This document shows, piece by piece, positions 59,501 through 64,000 of a stretch of DNA of 64,000 bases. The DNA lies in NCBI GenBank assembly GCA_026874595.1, contig CM049317.1:46340401-46404400 (forward strand), given 5' to 3'. The position numbers were made by a program, and so were the translations under genes. Source of the stretch: Sipunculus nudus (lineage: Eukaryota > Annelida > Sipuncula > Golfingiida > Sipunculidae). The notes under the pieces were generated by a model. The model ran no database searches, had not been told where the DNA came from, and saw nothing but the letters and a program-made list of their open reading frames with translations. Every line of letters starts with the position of its first letter. Within the stretch, counting starts at the first letter, position 1.

Positions 59501-59799
59501 CTGTTAAATATACTCCTTCACATGCCTGTTCATAATCGTTTATGGTGGTTTCATGAAAATTTGTCCAGTTTGAACAGGTATAAAAAAAAATGTTCAGTCA
59601 TCAATATATTTGATTCATGGGCACAACACTAGTTGATACTACGTGTAATAATGCTGTGTTGTGTGAAGTTGACATATTTGTAAATTATGTTTTATATTTT
59701 CTTTGACAGAAAGTCACAGACATCTTCCATGGTGTGATATTTGAAATCGAGAAAGCAGAGGGTAACATTCCCGAGAAAAGTGGATGTGTCGTCTCCTAA
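30554..59799 (+). CDS. RHEB: Rheb small GTPase, eight exons, complete
   Basis: Rheb is a Ras-family GTPase that, when GTP-bound on lysosomal and endomembranes, activates mTORC1 and is switched off by TSC2 (established). Exons: 30554-30602, 49237-49308, 50287-50354, 51627-51709, 53620-53676, 54738-54785, 55642-55723, 59710-59799. They join without a break to 182 residues (human 184). Visible motifs: P-loop GFRSVGKSS at 12-20, with Arg at the position of Ras Gly12 (a Rheb hallmark); switch I YDPTIENTF (34-42); DTAGQDEY (59-66); NKTD (118-121); SAK (148-150); C-terminal CVVS, a CaaX box ending in Ser and so favouring farnesylation. The start has A at -3. Intron phases are 1,1,0,2,2,2,0. Intron 1 is 18.6 kb and stuffed with mobile elements. 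All coding sequence looks intact and functional. Confidence 0.97.
30694..30845. repeat. repeat G1, copy 2
   Basis: Second copy of the 24467-24612 repeat, starting about 90 bp into Rheb intron 1. It shares the GTACGGACT...ATGGAGTCCGACCG hairpin region and the 'ggacctgtaacatgaa' stretch. Confidence 0.6.
32711..34029 (+). pseudogene. broken IS1595/ISXO2-type (Merlin-like) DDE transposase
   Basis: Open pieces at 32711-32956, 32910-33527 and 33688-34029, plus the bridge between them, line up as one transposase. The N-terminal region is charged. A zinc-finger-like CxxC (HICGG) with a downstream HC follows, then a helix-turn-helix-like stretch near [20 protein letters not shown]. The catalytic core shows [24 protein letters not shown] and [10 protein letters not shown], matching the DDE/DDN layout of ISXO2-like domains, whose animal relatives include Merlin. 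It is broken by a frame change near 32930, a TGA at 33525-33527 and a frameshift in an A run near 33681-33687. It lies in Rheb intron 1, same strand. Terminal inverted repeats were not found. Confidence 0.75.
34367..34553. repeat. AAGTAC/GTACTT short-motif array, left arm
   Basis: Irregular array of GTACTTGTACTT and CAAGTAC words. The inverted counterpart is at 41701-41795. Most words are palindromic (GTAC), so the region can fold on itself. Confidence 0.7.
34554..35266 (-). mobile_element. family A element, copy 4 (3' part only)
   Basis: Hairpin at 34554-34584 and (TCCG)n tract at 34600-34641, then one core module. It breaks off exactly where copy 5 begins. Its 713 bp are nearly identical to 35267-35980, so this is a 713-bp tandem duplication of the 3' end of A. 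Confidence 0.65.
35267..40065 (-). mobile_element. family A element, copy 5 (long form)
   Basis: Hairpin at 35267-35297 and (TCCG)n at 35316-35361. It ends CAGCTGAGCGTCGTGACC then CATAGGTCCCTTGTT at about 40065, the inverse of the A 5' end. Two pairs of core modules (35380-36580 and 37570-38760) flank a ~950-bp segment (36600-37565). A copy 6 has that segment (57540-58580), but copies 2 and 3 lack it. Copies 2 and 3 therefore look like internally deleted forms. Confidence 0.65.
40640..41294. mobile_element. hAT-type MITE, ~655 bp
   Basis: Arms TAGTGGTGGG (40640-40649) and CCCACCACTA (41285-41294) are exact inverses and hAT-like. Flanking 8-mers GTTGGTAT and GCTGGTAA agree at 6 of 8 positions. 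The interior has 'tcgatca'-type inverted words and no transposase. Confidence 0.5.
42265..42655. repeat. repeat G2, copy 2
   Basis: Homologous to 24620-25230 but missing about 200 bp in the middle. It lies in Rheb intron 1 next to a TGTATTTC-type minisatellite. Confidence 0.6.
42735..43000. repeat. AT-rich short-motif element (copy 1)
   Basis: It comprises an array of ~10-bp words (AATACACTGA and variants, about 42750-42805), 'gttcaatacacat', a (TA)n tract and a second array (42949-43000). The inverse arrangement recurs at 46640-46870, including 'ccaggctg.actaaata' at the outer end, so this is one dispersed element. Confidence 0.5.
43001..45155 (-). mobile_element. family C element, copy 3 (5' end missing)
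   Basis: It begins with the inverse of the C 3' end (TTTTTAGCGAACCTGTGAGC, 43001-43020). It continues with 'gatggtgtgccgtc', the GGTGGCGCCACC at 43442-43453, the minisatellite counterpart at 44461-44535 and core units to about 45150. The AAGGCCTACAGGCCT terminus is not seen, so this copy is truncated or has diverged. Confidence 0.55.
45217..45234. repeat. (GA)n microsatellite
   Basis: About nine GA dinucleotides; a shorter run lies at about 45391-45402. Confidence 0.8.
45575..46625. mobile_element. 1.05-kb foldback element with 55-bp arms
   Basis: The arms at 45575-45630 and 46572-46625 are inverted copies over about 55 bp with only a few differences. Each arm is itself a near-palindrome: CTTATTTCCACTCC, then GGAGTGGAAATAAG, then CTTATTTCCACTCCCCC again. 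The interior is AT-rich with no coding frame. No target duplication was recognised. Confidence 0.65.
46640..46870. repeat. AT-rich short-motif element (copy 2)
   Basis: A (TA)n tract, 'gtgtattgaac', then ~10-bp words (TGTATTTCGG, TGTTATTTCA) to about 46856, ending 'tatttagtccagcc'. It is the inverse of 42735-42840. Confidence 0.55.
47373..47424. repeat. (TA)n microsatellite
   Basis: Long uninterrupted TA run. Others in this intron are at about 42830-42915, 48077-48111 and 48734-48795. Confidence 0.9.
48796..48945 (-). mobile_element. retroelement-end-like patch with a hammerhead-ribozyme-like core
   Basis: On the minus strand, CTGATGA (48926-48920) is followed by a G/C stem with a short loop and GAAA (48903-48900). 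Next comes ACTGTT...AACAGT, which can form a second stem. This order of CTGATGA, stem, GAAA, stem is that of hammerhead ribozymes, which are known in Penelope-like retroelements. The bases closing stem II are T and T rather than the usual pair, so this copy is probably inactive, or the match is coincidental. It sits beside a (TA)n tract at 48734-48795. Confidence 0.3.
49237..49308 (+). CDS. RHEB: Rheb exon 2 (residues 17-40)
   Basis: Acceptor TTTTAG|GG, donor ACA|GTAAGT. Encodes [20 protein letters not shown] and TIEN: the rest of the P-loop and switch I. Confidence 0.95.
50287..50354 (+). CDS. RHEB: Rheb exon 3 (residues 41-63)
   Basis: Acceptor TTGCAG|CA, donor CAG|GTAGCA. Encodes [20 protein letters not shown] then AGQ. 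Only 16 bases into the following intron a 30-bp minisatellite begins. Confidence 0.95.
50371..50646. repeat. 30-bp minisatellite at the start of Rheb intron 3
   Basis: Nine full units of exactly 30 bp, each starting TTACTTATCATCAGACGGTA and ending cacctcatgt, plus a partial tenth. Units differ by one to three bases. Because 30 is a multiple of three, several frames on both strands stay open across the array and create repetitive pseudo-proteins. The array starts 16 bases after the exon 3 donor. Confidence 0.95.
51627..51709 (+). CDS. RHEB: Rheb exon 4 (residues 64-90)
   Basis: Acceptor TTTTCAG|GA after a T-rich tract, donor AAG|GTAAGT. Encodes [20 protein letters not shown] and YSVTSQK, covering switch II and beta-4. 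Confidence 0.95.
51833..52350. repeat. GAGTC/GACTC-rich dispersed repeat, copy 1
   Basis: It is rich in 'gagtccaagtc' and its inverse. It starts 'gatgtagtagagtc' and ends 'aagtcagagtcactg'. A related sequence begins 'gatgtagcagagtc' at 61928. It is probably a non-autonomous DNA element. Confidence 0.4.
53511..53579. repeat. compound (CA)n(TA)n microsatellite
   Basis: About 16 CA dinucleotides pass directly into about 18 TA dinucleotides, ending 40 bases before the Rheb exon 5 acceptor. Confidence 0.9.
53620..53676 (+). CDS. RHEB: Rheb exon 5 (residues 91-109)
   Basis: Acceptor CTTTCAG|CT, donor GCA|GTAAGT. Encodes [19 protein letters not shown] (helix 3 region). Confidence 0.95.
54011..54303. 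mobile_element. 293-bp hAT MITE in Rheb intron 5
   Basis: The ends are CAGGGTTGGGGTCAGG and the imperfect inverse ending CCCCCAGCCCTG. The flanks GTTTGAGT (54003-54010) and GTCTGAGT (54304-54311) match at 7 of 8 positions, as for a hAT 8-bp target duplication. The interior is made of GGTACC/GTACCTG words and has no transposase. Confidence 0.7.
54738..54785 (+). CDS. RHEB: Rheb exon 6 (residues 110-125)
   Basis: Acceptor TTTTAG|TT, donor AAG|GTAAGA. Encodes [16 protein letters not shown] including the guanine-specificity NKxD motif. Confidence 0.95.
55194..55275 (-). repeat. decayed family A 3' end
   Basis: TTTTTAGCTCAGTTGACTTT followed by a relic of the hairpin and a GACAGA word; the rest of the element is absent. 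Confidence 0.4.
55642..55723 (+). CDS. RHEB: Rheb exon 7 (residues 126-153)
   Basis: Acceptor TCACAG|GG, donor CAG|GTTTGT. Encodes [20 protein letters not shown] then EASAKENQ including the SAK motif. Confidence 0.95.
56081..56210 (-). repeat. second decayed family A 3' end
   Basis: TTTAGCTCAGCTGACTAAAA and a partial hairpin, directly upstream of A copy 6, which may have inserted next to or into it. Confidence 0.45.
56211..59433 (-). mobile_element. family A element, copy 6, in Rheb intron 7
   Basis: Hairpin at 56214-56244 and a (TCCG)n tract at about 56264-56300. Two core modules are followed by the ~1-kb segment also found in copy 5 (57540-58580). A 5' region that differs from the other copies (about 58600-59390) comes next. 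It ends CAGCTGAGCGCCGTGACC then CATGGGTCCCTTGTTT, the inverse of the A 5' end with its perfect GACCCATGGGTC palindrome. It accounts for 3.2 of the 4.0 kb of intron 7. Confidence 0.65.
59710..59799 (+). CDS. RHEB: Rheb exon 8 (residues 154-182 and stop)
   Basis: Acceptor TTGACAG|AA. Encodes [20 protein letters not shown] then PEKSGCVVS and TAA at 59797-59799. The last four residues form the CaaX prenylation site. Confidence 0.95.
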   Translation, partial: KVTDIFHGVIFEIEKAEGNIPEKSGCVVS

Positions 59800-60687
59800 T
59801 ATCAGATGTAATTCAACTCAGGGACTCTTTACTAGCATGCAGAAATCTGTGTGCTCAGACACTGCTCGGCCGGGGACCATGCCAGGGGCCACTGGTCGTT
59901 TGTAGCACCCTGCTCTATAGATGACATCAGTCTCTTATGTATAATCATAACAGAGCCCAGGTCACTATTGTCTTCTGGCTCATACAAACAAAAGTCTGTA
60001 TAAAGTTAAATTTATCACATGTAATAATTATAACATATTTTGTTCAGACCTATCTGATTTTAATATGTAATTATGTATATATTACAGTTTATCAGTTTAT
60101 GTTACTAGGTTCAAAATGAAATATTGTTTAGTGTTTATTTGTTTCAAGATTGGTCCCTGGTCATTGACCGTAAATTTTATGATATATATCATAGTTACCA
60201 TGTAACAAATGTTTTAGCCTAATCTCTTTTATGTTTTAAACGGATATATGAGTAATCTACGACCTAAACATATTAAAAAGGAAAATGAGCAATAATTGGA
60301 ATACCATTCAGTTGAGCAGGTTGCATACTAAATTTGTTATTAAAAGATACCATGAAACACTGACATGTTGTTACTTGTTAGACAAGTCATACGTGACAGA
60401 GAGTGATGGAGGACCCCCCCCCCCCCCCCCCCATACACTTGTTTTACATCGTTTTAAAACTAATGTAACGTCATTGTATGTCTGGATGCATTTGCCATTG
60501 CATTAAACCTGTATAATTGATTTCCTGTCTACACGTATGCCGGAGAGACACCTAGCTTTATTTTCCTTTATTTAGGAAAATAAGGATTTCAGATATAATA
60601 ATGGTACATTTGATATATTTACATTTTTAACGTTTTATAATTGTCTTTTCGCCTTGCTCAGTTTGAGGCCTTAAATCCTGGAATAAA
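59800..60687 (+). other. RHEB: Rheb 3' UTR with candidate poly(A) signals
   Basis: After the Rheb stop no other frame looks coding. ATTAAA at 60502-60507 and AATAAA at 60682-60687 are plausible polyadenylation signals; a later AATAAA is near 61380. The end used cannot be settled from sequence. A poly-C tract lies at about 60414-60432. Confidence 0.4.
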
Positions 60688-61927
60688 ATTCCCAACATTT
60701 AATTTCACGTATTGGGAATAACATGCCATGTGCTGGGACCTAATTTGTAACACAGTTCCCTCGACTTGGTTTATGTTGCTCTTGGACTTTAAAATTATGT
60801 CATTTGGTCAACAGTTAACATGTTTTGCACACTGGACACCTGTGCCAAAAGCCTTTCGAGAAGCTATTATTTTGTATAAGGAATTTCATAAAACAAAAGC
60901 TGAAAAATTTGGTACCCGTTTTTCAGACACATGTATCACCCGTACTGGACATGCATAATGGGGCAGGCACTATATTGAGCATTATGTATTTTTACATGCT
61001 CTCACTTGTTATAAATGGCAATGTTTTATAGATTTTTTTTCAGATATGAAAAATATATTGACATTATATAAGCAGAGACACAGAACAATATCTTCTTAAA
61101 AAGGATAATAAGGATATACAGCTTCCTTAATGCAGCTGTTGTGTGGTGCTTCAGTTTCTGCCAGATTAAATAATTATTAAAGGACAAAATCACCTTTAAA
61201 TTTCACTATATTGAATGTCATAACTGATGTATTACTGCTGCTTCTATATACATTATCATATATTACCATATTACCTCAAAAATGTTTTATCATTTTCCAA
61301 GAATAATATAATTTTAATGCGTAGATGTTCATTTATAAATACAGATGTACCAGTAATCTACTTATTATTCCACATAATTAATAAACGTGTTGTTTCCTAA
61401 AGAAACAATGGACAGCAGTAACACGATGGTTTAAGGTAAAACCCATATTACAAACTCTCAACATTTCAGGAAAAAACACTCTAACCTTTTGAGCTTCTTG
61501 AAAGAATTTTTACAGAGGATACTAATTATACCTGCGAGTTTATTGAAAGGTCAATGTCCTAGCTTAATTAAATCAAGCTGTTCACCTGCTTAACTTGTAG
61601 AATGTGTGGTTTGTGGTTTACTCTGGGTACGTATGAGTGAACTGTAGCAAATTCCTGCTGGAAAAATTATAAGGATGTATGGGTTTGTTTAGCTACAAGC
61701 TGTTTGTCATGGGTGCACGTGCCTATGTTGACAAACAAAAAATCAGGTGACCGGAGGTGAATGATTACGCATGTGGAAAAGTTGGCCGGCCACTAGTTGT
61801 TGTTGGTGAGAACGTGAAGCAACACCATCTTTTGTCATTTGCAAACATTGTGTAATTGTCCAGCAGATGTCTTGTTAGACATGGTTTGTTACAATGGGCA
61901 GCTATTTCAGCGGGCCCCAACCAATGA
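60688..61927. other. no gene seen
   Basis: Sequence of mixed composition with only short, unrecognisable frames (for example 60728-60958 and 61765-61968). It may contain distal Rheb 3' UTR. Confidence 0.4.
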
Positions 61928-62115
61928 TGTAGCAGAGTCGGCATCATCTGAGTGCAATTACTGGCCAACCGAGTAGAAGTCCCAAGTCCTTTAATTAAGA
62001 GTAAAAGTCCAAACTGCCTCTTCGGATCCGAATCCTTTGAAACCCAAATTCAATACAAATCTCCTAATTTAAAGAAATTTAAATTGAAAATTTGAGATTA
62101 TTATTTGTTTTATGT
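61928..62115. repeat. GAGTC-type dispersed repeat, copy 2 (partial)
   Basis: It starts 'gatgtagcagagtc' and continues with 'aagtcccaagtcctt' and 'aaagtccaaactgcctcttc', in the same order as 51833-51970. Confidence 0.4.
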
Positions 62116-62256
62116 AATCATATTAGTTTATATATACACATGCGTTTTACTTTAATGTTTTGTAACATAAGGCTCCCGATGCAGGACTGAATGTAGTAAT
62201 TTTGTAATATTATTGTAGTAGTTCCCACATTTATATATGGCTTTTAGTATATGACT

Positions 62257-62715
62257 TTTTTATGCCCCCGCCACAAAGTGGCCGGGGCATATAGTTTTAC
62301 CCATGTCCGTCCTTCCGTCCTTCCGTCATTCCGAAATGAAACAGTTGTACGGACTTTTTTTCGCAATGCCTGCAGATATTGGCCTGATTTTTGGTGTGTG
62401 GGCAGATATAGACCAGTTACAGATCGAGTTCGCGTTTCGTCCCGGTTGACCTACTTTTGACCGTTTTACGGCTCCTAAACTTAGAAAATTTCATGAAAAA
62501 TAGAAATTTTCATGACAAATACACATGTACGGACTTTTTTTCGCAATGCCTGCAGATATTGGCCTTATTTGTGGTGTGTGGGCAGATAATGACCAGTTAC
62601 AGATCGAGTTCGCGTTTCGTCCCAGTTGACCTACTTTTGACCGTTTTACGGCTCCTAAACTTAGAAAAATTCATGAAAAATAGAAATTTTCATGACAAAT
62701 ACACATGTACAGCCG
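62257..62715 (-). mobile_element. family E element, copy 2 (3' part)
   Basis: The 31-nt hairpin at 62261-62291 has the best-preserved geometry: TATGCCCC/GGGGCATA, a C-C mismatch, GCCAC/GTGGC and loop AAA. A CCGT/TCCG tract follows at 62307-62331, then about two and a half core units matching 10740-10970 inversely. It is cut off near 62715 by the next element. Confidence 0.65.
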
Positions 62716-63185
62716 TTTTAAGCCCTCAGCTCATAGGCTGATGGGCTATTGTCGTCACCAGAGATGTGCGTCTGTCCATCTGTCTGTCCGGTGTCTGTCC
62801 GTCCGTCTGTTCCGCGTCTGTTAACTTTTACCTTGTGAGCGGGATATCTCTAAAAGGATTCACCTTTGGAATTTTATTTCATCAGTGAAGATGTATATCG
62901 ATAAAATCTCGGTCAAGTTCGAAGATGGGTGACCTTGACCCATTTTTCTACATTTTAGAGCTGATTATAGAAAAACACTCAGAAGTTTATATCTCAGGAA
63001 CCATTGTGTGGATTTTCACAAAACTTATTGCTATTATATATTTAAAAGGGTCTTTTTTGTCTAATATATGTAAGAATCGGAAAAGTCTTTTTAAATCTTG
63101 CTCCTAGGTCCGGGTTAAGGTGGCTGTGGTTTTGTTTAGGAGGGTTTAAAATAGGGAAAAGTAAAAAAGTTGAGAGGATTGAAAA
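62716..63185 (-). mobile_element. 3' part of another modular family (F)
   Basis: It opens with a hairpin formed by AAGCCCTCAGC and GCTGATGGGCT (about 62726-62752), followed by a TCTGTCCG/TCCGTC tract at 62770-62812. The order matches families A and E, but the interior (around 62820-63100) is different. The other end is not in evidence. Confidence 0.4.
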
Positions 63186-63194
63186 AATTATATC

Positions 63195-63480
63195 ACTCAC
63201 GAACCTTCGAGCTCATGCGATAGTTTGGCGTCCGTAGGTCATCAGGCCTATAAAGCACAGGAGCTGGCATCCCCATATTTTATGCAAATGTAGGCACATG
63301 ACCAACTTTTAAAACTTATTGCGCGAATGGTTCCGATTCGGTGATTTTGTTGGAAGCCGATTTGTTGATTAAGGTAAGCATAACTTATAGTTATCTGGAC
63401 AGTTAAGCCTGAATCCAGTCTTCCTCTGCAAAACTAGTGGAATATTCCTAAATATCTTGCAGCAATTATTCTAAGATGGT
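63195..63480 (-). repeat. decayed family C 3' end
   Basis: 'acgaacct.cgagctcatgcgat' followed by 'ggcgtccgtaggtcatc' parallels the start of C copy 3 at 43005-43050. It then runs into 'aaattt.atcaaatggtttcgct'-type C sequence. Confidence 0.4.
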
Positions 63481-64000
63481 TCTTGCTCAAATTTGATCAA
63501 ATGGTTTCGCTTGTACAATAAAGAATTTTTCCTGAAATATGGGGTGTTCAACTGTTGCATGCAGGTATTTCCTTCGCGTTCTTGCAATAGGAATTGGCGG
63601 GACCTCGTGGACAAACTTCTTGGTATCCTATTTATATACATTAATAAACATCGCTGACTTCCATGGTTCGTAGCTTGGACTGCTCGACCCAAAGTACTCT
63701 AGTTGTAAAAAGCGTTACGGGGCTGACGTTTAGTCCATCTACAATTAAACAATCACATAGTATTTCTATATAGAAAATTGCACTCATTGTCACAGTACAA
63801 TGCCAGCCTCTTCGGTTAAATGCTGAATAAGCACTGATTTTAAAAAAAGTATTCAACTTCTAGGAAAAGAAATTCATTTTTTTTTTAGTATTGAAAAAAA
63901 AATTCCTTCGCTTATTTATTTAATGGTTACACATACTCTATAATAGAATTGAGATTTGTACTACAAATAACTCAAAATACTTCAGGTTACCAGGTAAATT
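63481..64000. other. right edge, nothing assigned
   Basis: Short frames on the minus strand only; no recognised domain, hairpin or repeat. Confidence 0.4.

Overview
The window is animal genomic DNA, most likely from a bivalve mollusc. It is AT-rich, has long introns with GT-AG boundaries, and carries many (TA)n tracts and poly-C/poly-G runs. The bivalve call rests mainly on dense modular repeats with core tandem units, an (ACGG)n microsatellite and a terminal hairpin. These resemble the 'pearl'/Helentron-associated (HINE) elements known from bivalves. There is no prokaryotic or organellar gene organisation.

Only two protein-coding genes can be supported, and they point away from each other. 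On the minus strand a two-exon gene (exon 1 at 26366-26180, exon 2 at 20476-20394) encodes an 89-residue COA3/CCDC56-type cytochrome c oxidase assembly factor. On the plus strand an eight-exon gene (30554-59799) encodes a complete 182-residue Rheb GTPase with intact G-boxes, the Rheb-specific Arg in the P-loop and a CaaX farnesylation motif. About 4.2 kb separates the two start codons. It contains a 572-bp tandem duplication that copies the COA3 promoter and first ~29 codons.

Layout: 1-3300 is mostly unassigned, with a possible 3' end of another gene at the very left and a promoter-like patch near 1.6-2.9 kb. 3309-19250 is a nest of modular elements (families called A, C, D and E here), several inserted inside one another. 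19250-26366 is COA3, whose 5.7-kb intron holds a solo-LTR-like unit and a 3.4-kb TIR element flanked by a 10-bp direct repeat. 26367-30553 is the divergent intergenic region. 30603-49236 is the 18.6-kb Rheb intron 1. It contains a broken IS1595/Merlin-like transposase, a nested hAT-like block with two further A copies, a third large C copy, a 1-kb foldback element with 55-bp arms, and a Penelope/hammerhead-like patch. The remaining Rheb introns hold a 30-bp minisatellite, a small hAT MITE with 8-bp target duplications and one more long A element. 59800-64000 is Rheb 3' UTR plus further repeat fragments.

The most interesting signal is architectural. Elements with unrelated sequence (A and E) end in a 31-nt hairpin of the same geometry (8 bp, 1x1 mismatch, 5 bp, 3-nt loop). 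They and family C also share a 5' AAC(A/T)AG start with a small palindrome, a subterminal inverted repeat, an (ACGG)n tract inside the 3' end and an A-rich terminus. This suggests one mobilising machinery serving several sequence-unrelated non-autonomous families. No autonomous Rep-helicase gene is present in the window.
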